Assembly (NCBI RefSeq): GCF_014640555.1
Contig: NZ_BMHE01000001.1
Location: forward strand, 358,337-422,336
Direction of reading: 5' to 3'
DNA from: Paenibacillus marchantiophytorum
Lineage (GTDB): Bacteria; Bacillota; Bacilli; Paenibacillales; NBRC-103111
Length of the DNA stretch: 64,000 bases
The position numbers and the translations under genes were made by a program. The notes beneath the pieces are model-generated. The model was not told the DNA's origin, did no database searches, and saw nothing but the letters and a program-made list of their open reading frames with translations. This document shows positions 8,495-16,789 of the stretch, piece after piece (the stretch's first letter is position 1; the number at the start of each line of letters is the position of its first letter).

Positions 8495-9703
8495 TCATTT
8501 CAAGATGAGCTGGTCCATCACAGCGCATAAAATACTCATCATCCGATCAATCTCCTCATCGGTAACGACAAGAGCTGGCATTAAGCGAATCGTCTGCGGG
8601 CTTGAGGAATTAATTAATAATCCAGCCTCTAGACAGGCTGCTACCAATTCCTCACCACGAGGCTCAGGAAGATCAAAAGCAAGCAGCAAGCCTTTGCCGC
8701 GAATACCGCTTAGGCCATACTTGGCCTGAACTTCACGGAGCTTAGTTTGCAAATAGGCACCTTGTTTGGCCGCTTGCGCTGGCAATTTACGCTCGATCAA
8801 CTCGCCCACAACGGCCAGCCCTACAGCCATCCCTAGCGGCTGCCCTGTATAAGTGCCGCCTTGATCTCCCGGTTCGAACAAATTAAATGCTTCTTTGGCC
8901 AGCATCGCTGAAAGCGGGAATCCGCCGCCAATACCTTTGGCCAAAGTTAGCACATCCGGGGTTACACCGTAATGCTCGAAAGCGAACATACGGCCTGTTC
9001 GACCAAGTCCAGTTTGGATCTCATCGAAAATCAGCAGCACACCTTGCTCGTCACAGAGACTGCGCAGTTCCTTCACATAGTCCAGACTGACCTCATGAAC
9101 GCCGCCTTCTCCCTGGATAAGTTCCAGCATAACCGCACATGTCTTAGGTGTTATTGCTGAACGAACCGCTTCGATATCATTAAATGGCACCTTGACGAAG
9201 CCAGGCATCTGCGGAGTAAACTTTTGCTCCCACTGGGGTTTGCCGGTAGCCGCCATCATGGCCAGCGTTCTGCCATGGAAGCTGCGGTTCGCTGTAATCA
9301 CCTCATACGCTCCGCCTTTACAGACGGATCCATATTTGCGAGCCAGCTTAATGGCACTTTCATTGGCCTCAGCCCCCGTGCTGCCAAAAAATACACGCTC
9401 TAACCCGCTCAGCCCTGTAAGCAACTGGGCGAACTCAATCATCGGCTTATTATAGAAAGCCGGACTCACATTAATCAGCTTGCCCGCTTGCTGCACTAAG
9501 GCATCTGCAATGACTTTGGGAGAATGCCCTAAAGCAGTGACCGCCCAGCCGCCGATAAAATCCAAATACTTCTTCCCCTCCGTATCCCAGACATACATTC
9601 CTTCGCCATGCTCCATCACGATCTGAGGCCGATTGGCTACAAATAAAATAGATGAGTTCGCTTCATGCAGAAGTTCCTCTGTGCGTTCTTTGACATTTTC
9701 CAC
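8495..9703 (-). CDS. argD: Acetylornithine aminotransferase
   Basis: 402 residues, the normal ArgD length. This class III PLP aminotransferase makes N-acetylornithine from N-acetylglutamate semialdehyde in arginine synthesis. The motifs FFGSTGAEANESAIKLARK (about 105-123), LIFDEIQTGLGRTG (about 220) and TLAKGIGGGFPL (PLP lysine, about 250) are in order. The start is GTG, with AAAGGTGAT upstream. Its promoter carries two ARG-box-like sites, which strengthens the arginine assignment over other class III enzymes such as ornithine or GABA aminotransferase. It is monocistronic and separate from any other arg genes. Confidence 0.87.
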   Translation of the reverse strand: MENVKERTEELLHEANSSILFVANRPQIVMEHGEGMYVWDTEGKKYLDFIGGWAVTALGHSPKVIADALVQQAGKLINVSPAFYNKPMIEFAQLLTGLSGLERVFFGSTGAEANESAIKLARKYGSVCKGGAYEVITANRSFHGRTLAMMAATGKPQWEQKFTPQMPGFVKVPFNDIEAVRSAITPKTCAVMLELIQGEGGVHEVSLDYVKELRSLCDEQGVLLIFDEIQTGLGRTGRMFAFEHYGVTPDVLTLAKGIGGGFPLSAMLAKEAFNLFEPGDQGGTYTGQPLGMAVGLAVVGELIERKLPAQAAKQGAYLQTKLREVQAKYGLSGIRGKGLLLAFDLPEPRGEELVAACLEAGLLINSSSPQTIRLMPALVVTDEEIDRMMSILCAVMDQLILK

Positions 9704-9740
9704 GCTGACATCACCTTTCCGAATGCTTATTTATAAACAA

Positions 9741-9778
9741 CATTGCATAATTATACATTTATCAGTATATTTATTCAA
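9741..9778 (-). promoter_or_regulatory. argD promoter with tandem ARG-box-like operators
   Basis: The minus strand shows TTGAAT (9773-9778), a 17-bp spacer and TATAAT (9750-9755). Two sites resembling ArgR/AhrC ARG boxes cover it: TTGAATAAATATACTGAT (9761-9778) and ATGTATAATTATGCAATG (9741-9758). Arrangement and overlap with the promoter fit arginine-dependent repression. Confidence 0.7.
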
Positions 9779-9801
9779 CCATTATTTGGAGAGGACGCAA
9801 A

Positions 9802-9841
9802 TAAAAAACCGTCAGAAGGTTTCATGTCACCCCTGACGGTC
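9802..9841 (-). terminator. Intrinsic terminator of the 54-residue gene
   Basis: ACCGTCAG/CTGACGGT stem with a T-run on the minus strand, 19 bp past the small gene's stop. Confidence 0.8.
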
Positions 9842-9859
9842 CATATTCCGATTCACGTT

Positions 9860-10024
9860 CTAATCACGATCTTCAGAATCGTCGGTCGAGAACGCTTTTT
9901 TTACATTATCCATGATTTCCTCGACAGCGTCACTCACCATATCCGTGGATGTCGTATCCTCTTCATCTGGTTGAGTTGGAATCGTATCGTTGCATACACG
10001 ATCAAAATAATGACTTTTATCCAT
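9860..10024 (-). CDS. Hypothetical 54-residue acidic protein
   Basis: The sequence starts MDKSHYFDRVCNDTIPTQPD and is rich in Asp, Glu, Ser and Thr with no membrane segment. A strong Shine-Dalgarno AGGAGG lies 8 bases before the ATG (at 10024) and an intrinsic terminator lies just past the stop, so it looks like a genuine monocistronic gene. I do not recognise a family. It is transcribed away from the kduI operon, sharing the region 10025-10198. Confidence 0.7.
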   Translation of the reverse strand: MDKSHYFDRVCNDTIPTQPDEEDTTSTDMVSDAVEEIMDNVKKAFSTDDSEDRD

Positions 10025-10113
10025 AGAATAACCTCCTGTAAGGTTGTTGTTTACATCTTCTGTCCCCTTTATTCACCGAATAGGCAAGATTTGAAACAAC
10101 AAACGGAAAATCC

Positions 10114-10142
10114 TTGCTTAATCCGGATGATTGAAGTAAATT
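10114..10142 (+). promoter_or_regulatory. Candidate promoter of the kduI operon
   Basis: TTGCTT (10114-10119), a 17-bp spacer and TAAATT (10137-10142) lie about 57 bp before the kduI ATG. The match to the sigma-A consensus is only partial. Confidence 0.4.
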
Positions 10143-10198
10143 AAACCTATATGAACGTATATCAACATAAATAAACCAACCCAAGGAGAGATTAACCT

Positions 10199-11032
10199 AT
10201 GGATATTCGCTATGCATCCCACCCTAATGAAGTCAAACAATTTGATACGAAACGCCTTCAAGCTGAGTTTCAAATTAATTCGCTGTTCACAGCTAATGAG
10301 ATTACACTCGTATACTCCCACGTAGACCGTTTCATTATCGGTGGTGTTCTTCCGATTACAGGTTCGCTTCAACTGCAAGCTGACAAGAAAGAAATGGCTG
10401 CTGAGTACTTCCTGGAGCGCCGCGAGATCGGCATCATCAATGTCGGCGGTCCTGGTACAATTACAGTTGACGGCACCGTATACAACATGGCATCCAAGGA
10501 TGGCATCTATATCGGTCTTGGCTCCAAAGAGATCACATTTGCAAGTGACAATGCGGCTGATCCAGCCAAATTCTACTTCAACTCTACACCAGCGCACCAA
10601 ACGTATCCGACAGTGAAAATCTCCATCAGTGAAGCTACACCAGCTCACTTAGGCAATATCAATACATCCAATGAGCGCACGATTTATAAATATATCCACA
10701 CAGGCGGCGCACAAAGCTGTCAGCTCGTTATGGGCATGACGCTTTTGAAACCGGGCAATATGTGGAACACGATGCCTTCCCATACGCATAACCGCCGTTC
10801 CGAAGTGTACTTCTACTTCGATATGCCGGAAGATGCGGTTGTTTTCCATATGATGGGCGAGCCGCAACAAACGCGCCACGTTGTTATGCGCAATGAGCAA
10901 GCGGTAATCTCCCCAAGCTGGTCCATTCATAGCGGTGTAGGCACGAATAACTACACATTCATTTGGGGTATGGCCGGCGAAAATCAAATTTTCGACGATA
11001 TGGACCCAGTCGCGATGAAAGACCTTAAATAG
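10199..11032 (+). CDS. kduI: 5-keto-4-deoxyuronate isomerase
   Basis: 277 residues, the standard KduI length (4-deoxy-L-threo-5-hexosulose-uronate ketol-isomerase). It converts the unsaturated monouronate released from pectin or glycosaminoglycans into 3-deoxy-D-glycero-2,5-hexodiulosonate, the substrate of KduD. Family signatures include MDIRYASHPNEVKQFDT at the N-terminus and the metal-site segment MPSHTHNRRSEVYFYFD near 195-211. AAGGAGAGA precedes the ATG. It is first in an operon with a DeoR regulator, kduD and a TIM-barrel isomerase. Confidence 0.96.
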   Translation: MDIRYASHPNEVKQFDTKRLQAEFQINSLFTANEITLVYSHVDRFIIGGVLPITGSLQLQADKKEMAAEYFLERREIGIINVGGPGTITVDGTVYNMASKDGIYIGLGSKEITFASDNAADPAKFYFNSTPAHQTYPTVKISISEATPAHLGNINTSNERTIYKYIHTGGAQSCQLVMGMTLLKPGNMWNTMPSHTHNRRSEVYFYFDMPEDAVVFHMMGEPQQTRHVVMRNEQAVISPSWSIHSGVGTNNYTFIWGMAGENQIFDDMDPVAMKDLK

Positions 11033-11039
11033 ACAACCA

Positions 11040-11795
11040 ATGAACCCTTTACGCAGGTATGAAACTATTATGGAAATCCTGCTGTCACAGAAAGAAGTCA
11101 CCGTTAACGAGCTTAGCGAGCGACTCGATGTGACAGGCAAAACGATTCGCGAGGATCTCGCCAAACTTGAGGAAAAAGGCCTGCTTCTCCGTATTCACGG
11201 CGGCGCGATGCTAGCCCAGAGCGATCAGCTGGGCATCCTTTCGGCCAAAGAGCCGAATATCAAGCATGCCGATCAGAAATCGGAGATTGCCACACTCGCT
11301 CTGCGATATATTCAGCCCAGAGACATAATTGCCCTCGACGGCGGCGGCACAACATTAGAAATTGCTAGGCGGCTGGATAATCAGCCGCTTACTGTTGTCA
11401 CCAATGATCTCTATATCATCTCAGAGCTTGTCCACAAAGATGAGATTCGTTTGGTGGTGCCGGGAGGCTACCGGCTTCGCAACATGCTTGCAGGTCCTGA
11501 AGCATCAGAGTATGTAAGCAAGCTCAACATTCAGAAATCATTTATTTCTGCCACTGGCGTTCATTTGCAGCATGGCTTTACGATCTATACAAGTGATCTT
11601 GTCGATTATAAGCGTGCCTTGATTAAGTCCAGTGCTGTCGTATATGGCGTTGTCGATCATTACAAATTCGGTCAATGCGCATTGCGAACTTTTGCGGCGC
11701 TATCTGAGGTAGCCATGATCCTAACGGATCGTTCGCTCCCCGCCGAAACAGCCCAACAGTTTACAGAAGCAGGCGTTCCGATTGTAACTCACTAG
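11040..11795 (+). CDS. DeoR/GlpR-family regulator of the uronate operon
   Basis: 251 residues. An N-terminal DeoR winged helix (about 5-60; VTVNELSERLDVTGKTIREDL) precedes a DeoRC sugar-phosphate-sensing domain with the typical ALDGGGTTLEIARRL loop near 97 and a late VYGVVDHYKFG stretch. It begins only 7 bp after the kduI stop with no strong Shine-Dalgarno, which suggests translational coupling. It probably represses its own operon until a uronate catabolite appears. In B. subtilis the matching regulator (KdgR) is LacI-type, so this is a different solution. Confidence 0.9.
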   Translation: MNPLRRYETIMEILLSQKEVTVNELSERLDVTGKTIREDLAKLEEKGLLLRIHGGAMLAQSDQLGILSAKEPNIKHADQKSEIATLALRYIQPRDIIALDGGGTTLEIARRLDNQPLTVVTNDLYIISELVHKDEIRLVVPGGYRLRNMLAGPEASEYVSKLNIQKSFISATGVHLQHGFTIYTSDLVDYKRALIKSSAVVYGVVDHYKFGQCALRTFAALSEVAMILTDRSLPAETAQQFTEAGVPIVTH

Positions 11796-11813
11796 TGATA
11801 AGGAGCATTGTTC

Positions 11814-12566
11814 ATGACACTTTTTAATTTAGCAGGCAAAACAGCTTTCGTAACCGGCGCTTCCGGCGGTCTTGGTCAAGCAATGGCCATCGGACTTGCT
11901 GAAGCGGGCGCGAATGTGATTGCCGTTTCCTCTTCCGAAAGCGTACAAACCGTAGAAGCTATCCGCGCGTTGGGCGGCAAAGCCGAACTAATTGCGGCAG
12001 ATCTTAGCAACGAAGACATCTTGGAGGATGTTGTGAATAAAGCAGTCGGTCTCTATGGCAGCATCGATATTCTCGTGAATAATGCGGGCATCATCCGCCG
12101 TACGCCAGCTGTCGATCATGGCCGTCAAGATTGGCATGATGTCATAGACTTAAACTTGAACTCCGCCTTTTTCTTGTGCCAATTGATTGGACGCCATATG
12201 ATTGAACGCGGCAGCGGCAAAATCATCAACATTGCCTCCATGCTCACTTATCAAGGCGGTATTAACGTGCCTGGCTATACAGCCAGCAAACATGCGATTG
12301 CCGGCGTGACGAAAGCGCTAGCCAACGAATGGGCTGGAAAAGGCATTCAGATCAACGCGATTGCCCCTGGTTATATGACAACGAACAACACAGCGCCAAT
12401 TCTGAAAGACGAGAAACGCACACAATCGATCACTGATCGTATTCCGGCAGGTCGTTGGGGATCTCCGGAGGATCTCAAAGGTCCGGTTGTCTTCCTATCC
12501 TCCACGGCTTCTGACTATATGAACGGTCACGTGCTGTGCGTGGACGGCGGATGGATGGCGAGATAA
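11814..12566 (+). CDS. kduD: 2-deoxy-D-gluconate 3-dehydrogenase / DKI reductase
   Basis: 250 residues from the ATG at 11814, chosen over an in-frame TTG at 11808 because AAGGAG (11800-11805) is 8 bases before the ATG. It is a classical short-chain dehydrogenase: cofactor motif VTGASGGLGQAMA near 14-26, NNAGI near 90, and a catalytic Ser with YTASKH (Tyr-Lys) near 155. KduD reduces 2,5-diketo-3-deoxygluconate to KDG with NADH, the step after KduI. Its TAA overlaps the ATG of the next gene. Confidence 0.94.
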   Translation: MTLFNLAGKTAFVTGASGGLGQAMAIGLAEAGANVIAVSSSESVQTVEAIRALGGKAELIAADLSNEDILEDVVNKAVGLYGSIDILVNNAGIIRRTPAVDHGRQDWHDVIDLNLNSAFFLCQLIGRHMIERGSGKIINIASMLTYQGGINVPGYTASKHAIAGVTKALANEWAGKGIQINAIAPGYMTTNNTAPILKDEKRTQSITDRIPAGRWGSPEDLKGPVVFLSSTASDYMNGHVLCVDGGWMAR

Positions 12567-13396
12567 TGGGGATTGGCACGTTAGCTCATACAGTCGGACA
12601 GCTGCCACTGAAGCAACTAACGGAGAAGCTTAGCGGACGAGGCGTAGACTTCGTGCAATTGGCGCTCAGTAAAGCGATTCGTGATATCGACACAAGTATT
12701 GGCAAACTTAGTCCCGCACTAGCGAACCATATCGGTGAGCAGTTTCACCGTGCCGGCATACGCATCGGCGTGCTCGGCTGCTATATCAATCCGATTCATC
12801 CGGACCCGCAGCAGCGGCGTCTTGAGATCAATCGGTTCAAAGAGCATCTGCGATTCGCCCGAGATTTCGGGACTTCCATCGTCGCAACGGAAACCGCTGA
12901 ATTAACGACTTATCTCGCTCACGATGCTGAGCGTTATGAAGACATTGGCTGGACGACACTTAAACAAACCGTCGAGGAACTAGCAGAGGAAGCGGAACGC
13001 TGGGGTGTTTTCATCGGTTTGGAGCCTGTTGCCACACATACACTGTCCAGCAGCGCAAAAATGGCACGGATTCTGGAAGAAGTTCCCTCAAGCAATCTGG
13101 GTGTCGTCTTTGATCCGGTCAACTTGCTCCCGGTCACAGCAATTGAATCGCAGGAGGCATTTCTTGATCAAGCTTTTGCTGCCTTCGGAGATCGGATCGT
13201 TCTTGCTCATTTGAAGGATGTTAACGTGCAAAGCGATAAGCTCGAAGCCGTGCGCTCTGGGCAAGGTATTTTCCAAACAAAATCTTTTCTGGACAAGCTT
13301 CATCAAGCCAAGCCAGGCGTTGATATTTCGCTAGAGATGGTCTCGGATGATAATTTAGATACCACGATTCAATATGTACGAGGTCTTTTGGGATAA
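12566..13396 (+). CDS. Sugar phosphate isomerase/epimerase (AP endonuclease 2 TIM barrel)
   Basis: 276 residues from the ATG at 12566, which overlaps the kduD stop (TAATG), so translation is probably coupled. It has the xylose-isomerase-like TIM-barrel fold, with likely metal ligands in IGLEPVATHT (Glu near 152), VVFDPVNLL (Asp near 184), LAHLKDVN (His near 213) and SLEMVSDD (Glu near 254). The reaction is not known from sequence. The operon points to a uronate, tagaturonate or ketose epimerase/isomerase step feeding the Kdu route. An intrinsic terminator follows directly. Confidence 0.8.
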   Translation: MGIGTLAHTVGQLPLKQLTEKLSGRGVDFVQLALSKAIRDIDTSIGKLSPALANHIGEQFHRAGIRIGVLGCYINPIHPDPQQRRLEINRFKEHLRFARDFGTSIVATETAELTTYLAHDAERYEDIGWTTLKQTVEELAEEAERWGVFIGLEPVATHTLSSSAKMARILEEVPSSNLGVVFDPVNLLPVTAIESQEAFLDQAFAAFGDRIVLAHLKDVNVQSDKLEAVRSGQGIFQTKSFLDKLHQAKPGVDISLEMVSDDNLDTTIQYVRGLLG

Positions 13397-13400
13397 AAAT

Positions 13401-13446
13401 AGGGCTGCCTTTAAGTAGTGATATCTACTTGAAAGCGGCCCTCTTT
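13401..13446 (+). terminator. Intrinsic terminator of the kdu operon
   Basis: An imperfect long stem (AGGGCTGCCTTTAAGTAG / CTACTTGAAAGCGGCCCT) followed by CTTTT, directly after the last gene of the operon. Confidence 0.8.
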
Positions 13447-13462
13447 TGGCTCGTTAAATCGC

Positions 13463-13936
13463 TTACTTTTTGATATCAGGCTCCGTTAGAACCGTGTAAG
13501 AATTCCCCAAATGACCCTGCAGCGCCTTCAGTGCCGCAACACCAACAGCAATATCATCTTCCCCGTTCCCTCCGCTGACACCGACGCCCCCGATGACAGT
13601 TCCATTAACCACAATTGGAATACCGCCAACGAAAATAGCAAACTTGCCCGGCATCATCGCATGTATGCCAAAAGCTTCCCCATGAATCGTCGCCGGCCCC
13701 CCAGGCTGCGTGAATAAGTGCGTCGATCGCCTGTGACCGCTGGCGGTGAAGGCTTTGGCAATCGCCATGTCAGGACTCGTATTCCGAGCACCATTCATTC
13801 GTTCCAGCGCAATCAAATACCCGCCATCATCGACAATGCAGATCGTCTCCGCTGTGCCGGCAGTTCTTGCTGCTTGAACACCCGCTTCGATCATGACCCT
13901 GGCTTCTTCTAATTCCAGTTTAAATACGGATTTCAT
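13463..13936 (-). CDS. GlcG/HbpS-family protein
   Basis: 157 residues from the ATG at 13936, preceded by GGAGGGG. The family signatures are AKAFTASGHRRST near 59, PGGPATIHGEAFGIHAMMPG near 76, GGIPIV and the terminal GGVGVSGGNGEDDIAVG. GlcG/HbpS proteins form octamers; some bind haem or cobalamin, others accompany glycolate or diol metabolism. No partner gene is adjacent, so the role here is open. The reading frame extends upstream, but those residues lack family similarity. Confidence 0.85.
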   Translation of the reverse strand: MKSVFKLELEEARVMIEAGVQAARTAGTAETICIVDDGGYLIALERMNGARNTSPDMAIAKAFTASGHRRSTHLFTQPGGPATIHGEAFGIHAMMPGKFAIFVGGIPIVVNGTVIGGVGVSGGNGEDDIAVGVAALKALQGHLGNSYTVLTEPDIKK

Positions 13937-14087
13937 GCATGTATCCCCTCCTCCCTGTGAACCCCTATTCGCCTGTTTGCAAACTCCTCTTCCATTCATA
14001 TGGGGATAACACAGGAATAAGTCGTGCTATTCGTTCGAAAAATGAAGTTGAAATTTTAGGATAATAATTGTAAAATACTTGTAATTG

Positions 14088-14160
14088 AACCGATGTGTAA
14101 CTGGCGTAAACATGGGGTACCATGAGGGAGCACATTGCAGACAGCCGTACGCCTGGGCAA
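14088..14160 (+). promoter_or_regulatory. ZTP (pfl-type) riboswitch
   Basis: The two conserved blocks of the ZMP/ZTP aptamer are present in order: TGTAACTGGCG (14096-14106) and GCCGTACGCCTGGGCAA (14143-14159). Between them are a CATGGGGTACCATG stem-loop (14111-14124) and an AGGGAGCAC segment, as in the family. It is followed by a terminator hairpin and then by the DJ-1/PfpI-like gene. ZTP riboswitches switch genes on when ZMP/ZTP accumulates during 10-formyl-tetrahydrofolate shortage. Recognised by eye; a covariance search would settle it. Confidence 0.82.
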
Positions 14161-14163
14161 AGT

Positions 14164-14192
14164 ATTTGATCATAGATCAAGTGCTTTTTTTT
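14164..14192 (+). terminator. Expression-platform terminator of the ZTP riboswitch
   Basis: TTGATC ATA GATCAA (14166-14180) followed by GTGC and a run of eight T (14185-14192), between the aptamer and the gene. It would end transcription when the ligand is absent. Confidence 0.75.
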
Positions 14193-14227
14193 GTTTTATG
14201 GACACAAGAAAGGTCAGGTGCTTCACT

Positions 14228-14830
14228 ATGAAAATTGCCTTCGTTTTGTTTGATGGTGTAACAACGCTAGACTTCACAGGGTTCTATGAAGCAATTACTT
14301 GGCTGCGGATACTGGGGGCAAAAGCTGATGTTTCCTGGGACTTCTGTGCCATGCAAGAGGAAATAACCGATGATCGCGGGTTAATAATGAAAGCTAATCG
14401 TGTCTCTCCCGATCTTTCCGGTTATGGTTTAGTATTTGTCCCAGGTGGATTTGCAACCCGTCAACTACGATATGATGCTGACTTTATCACATGGCTCCAA
14501 ACTGCATCTGCCGCCACTTACAAAGTTTCAGTCTGCACAGGTGCATTGTTGCTAGGGGCAGCCGGTTTTCTTCAAGGCAAGAAGGCCACAACCAATCCAT
14601 CTGCTTATGAATTATTAGCCCCTTACTGTGCTGAGGTTATCGAAACACGTCTTGTCAAAGACGGAAATCTCTTTACCGGAGGCGGCGTTTCGGCCTCGCT
14701 AGACTTAGGACTGTTTGTCGTTGAATCCCTTACGGATTCCGTGTTCGTGCAGCAAGTGCAAGTGAAGATGGACTATCCCTACTATCGCGCAGGACAATAT
14801 TCTGTGATAGCTACAAAACAAATTTTATAG
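14228..14830 (+). CDS. DJ-1/PfpI-family protein under a ZTP riboswitch
   Basis: 200 residues from the ATG at 14228 (MKIAFVLFDGVTTLDFTG). The flavodoxin-like DJ-1/PfpI fold shows the nucleophile elbow SVCTGALLLGAAG near 98-110 (Cys near 100) and a ATTNPSAYELL stretch where the family carries its His/Asp. Such proteins include cyclohexyl isocyanide hydratase-like enzymes, glyoxalase III and chaperone-like forms. The ATG and frame are clear, although the Shine-Dalgarno (AAAGG, further upstream) is weak. Being controlled by a ZTP riboswitch suggests a link to purine or one-carbon metabolism (inference). Confidence 0.85.
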   Translation: MKIAFVLFDGVTTLDFTGFYEAITWLRILGAKADVSWDFCAMQEEITDDRGLIMKANRVSPDLSGYGLVFVPGGFATRQLRYDADFITWLQTASAATYKVSVCTGALLLGAAGFLQGKKATTNPSAYELLAPYCAEVIETRLVKDGNLFTGGGVSASLDLGLFVVESLTDSVFVQQVQVKMDYPYYRAGQYSVIATKQIL

Positions 14831-14880
14831 GAATTTCTCCTGCTATTTTTGTTAAAACCACTTTTTTCAGCCATCTAACG

Positions 14881-15010
14881 GGAAAAACTCCCTCTACTCT
14901 CTGAGAATATCGCAATTCTGCGAGCGTTCATCAGTAATAGAGGGAGCTTTTCCATGTAATCCAACTTTTCATGCGGAATTCATTAGAATAACGGGAGCTT
15001 TTCCTGTTAG
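14881..15010. repeat. Inverted-repeat element with three related arms
   Basis: GGAAAAACTCCCTCTA (14881-14896) pairs with TAGAGGGAGCTTTTCC (14938-14953) with one mismatch. A third related arm, AACGGGAGCTTTTCCTGTTAG, lies at about 14990-15010. No coding capacity. The design resembles the short palindromic units found elsewhere in this window. Confidence 0.7.
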
Positions 15011-15049
15011 CTTAGGAGGAGGAGGAGCAACAAAGCTGCACATCTTCTG

Positions 15050-16789
15050 CTACTTCACTTGCCAACCGTCAGAATCCTGCTGCAAGTTCCATAGATTCGC
15101 ATAGATACCATCCTGCAAGATTAGCTCACTATGCGTGCCTTTTTGAACAAGCCTACCTTCATCCAGCACTAGAATGCTGTCTGCGTTTTGAATGGTTTTT
15201 AGGCGGTGGGCGATGATAATCAGGGTTTTATTCGCAACCAACTCATTAATGGCTTGCTGCACAGCGGATTCGTTCTCGGGATCGAGCGAGGCCGTTGCTT
15301 CGTCTAGCAGCACAATCGGGGCATCTTTCAATAAAGCGCGCGCAATGGAAAGTCGCTGCTTCTCCCCGCCTGATAGCGTGGAGCCACCTTCTCCCACTGG
15401 CGTGTCATAACCTTGTGGCAATTGGGAGATGAATTCGTGGCAGCACGCCCGCTTGGCCGCTTCTTCTACTGCTTCCTGAGTAGCTTCCATATTCCCGATT
15501 CGGATGTTATTGCCGATGGTATCCTGGAATAGATACACATCTTGGAATACCATCGAAATATGCTTGAAAAGTTTCTCCGGATCGGCATCACGCAGCGCTT
15601 GCCCACCAATGCTGATCGACCCCTGATCTACATCCCAGAAGCGGGCAATGAGGCGTGTTACGGTACTCTTCCCGCTGCCAGAAGGCCCAACCAAAGCCGT
15701 GATCGTTCTGGGCTCAATGGTGAAAGACAAGTCTTTCAACACGGGCGAATGAGCCTCATAACCAAAGGTTACCCGATCAAAAACAATCGAGCCATACGGC
15801 TTTATGCTGTAGGTCCCCTGCATCGGCTGTTCCCTATGCACGTCCATGATGCGCTGCGCACTATAAGCCGAATAACGTATTTCGCCATAGCTCATCAGCA
15901 CCAAGGTCAATGGCTCAAAAATTCGGCTCCCCACCAACAGGAACAGGAGAAAGACAGGAAGTGTAAGTGTACCGCTTGCCAATAGATAACTGCCGACAAC
16001 AATCATAATTGTCATACCGGAACGAGTCAGCAGCATCGCTCCCATAATCACAGGTCCCATGATGCCTTCCAGGCGAATAGATGCGCGCATCAAGCGATCA
16101 AAGGACAAACGCAATCGTTCGAATCTTTTCCCACCCAGATTATGTGCTTTAATTTCACGAATGCCAGTTAAATATTCTTGCAGCCGACTTGCTGCTTCAT
16201 TCTTGGCTTGAACATGATTCCTGCTGAGCTGTGCCTGAAGCTTGTCTGTCAGCCATAATAACAGCACGCCCAACGGTATAGCCATGAACATGGCCAGTGA
16301 CATTCGCCAATCGAGGAATACTAAGCCAACTAACGCTAAGATTGGCAGCATAATGGCCGTGATAAGTTGTGGCACATTATGAGAAATCGTATGTTCGACT
16401 TGCGCGTAATCGCCTAGCAATAAATTCGTTAAATCACCGGGATCACGTTTGCCAAAATAGCCTAGGGATAAATGACGCAGATACTCGGCCAATTTGAGCC
16501 TTCCATCGGCAGCCAAGGTATAAGCTGCGCGATAAGACTTATCATACAGCAGCGCAAATGTAGCATACGATACCAATAGCCAGACGAACAAAATAATACA
16601 ATCTATCCAAAGCCGGCTGACATCTAAAGCCTTATTCGGATCAGCAATGAAAACGTAGTACGTGTTGAATAGATCAACCAGCAGCGCCGCTGGAATCACT
16701 TTAACGATTCCATCCAATACGGCGGCAAAGGCAGAAGGCCACAAATTTCGGATATTCCCTCCAGAAATGTTAGTAAAGTAACGATTCAT
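15050..16789 (-). CDS. Half-ABC transporter, YbtQ/IrtB-like siderophore importer subunit
   Basis: 579 residues with an exporter-type fold: an ABC membrane domain with about six helices (1-310) and a nucleotide-binding domain (about 335-570). Walker A is GPSGSGKST, the signature LSGGEKQRLSIARALLKDAP and Walker B IVLLDEATASLD. It overlaps the upstream half-transporter by 20 bp, and the pair lies behind a siderophore-binding lipoprotein and a Fur box. This matches the YbtPQ/IrtAB class, in which exporter-fold heterodimers import ferric siderophores. By sequence alone it could also be a multidrug-type exporter; the context argues for iron uptake. Confidence 0.82.
   Translation of the reverse strand: MNRYFTNISGGNIRNLWPSAFAAVLDGIVKVIPAALLVDLFNTYYVFIADPNKALDVSRLWIDCIILFVWLLVSYATFALLYDKSYRAAYTLAADGRLKLAEYLRHLSLGYFGKRDPGDLTNLLLGDYAQVEHTISHNVPQLITAIMLPILALVGLVFLDWRMSLAMFMAIPLGVLLLWLTDKLQAQLSRNHVQAKNEAASRLQEYLTGIREIKAHNLGGKRFERLRLSFDRLMRASIRLEGIMGPVIMGAMLLTRSGMTIMIVVGSYLLASGTLTLPVFLLFLLVGSRIFEPLTLVLMSYGEIRYSAYSAQRIMDVHREQPMQGTYSIKPYGSIVFDRVTFGYEAHSPVLKDLSFTIEPRTITALVGPSGSGKSTVTRLIARFWDVDQGSISIGGQALRDADPEKLFKHISMVFQDVYLFQDTIGNNIRIGNMEATQEAVEEAAKRACCHEFISQLPQGYDTPVGEGGSTLSGGEKQRLSIARALLKDAPIVLLDEATASLDPENESAVQQAINELVANKTLIIIAHRLKTIQNADSILVLDEGRLVQKGTHSELILQDGIYANLWNLQQDSDGWQVK

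Noticed and set aside
9704-9740. T-box leader before argD
   Set aside because: The leader is too short and no T-box sequence is present; operator control by ARG-box-like sites explains regulation.
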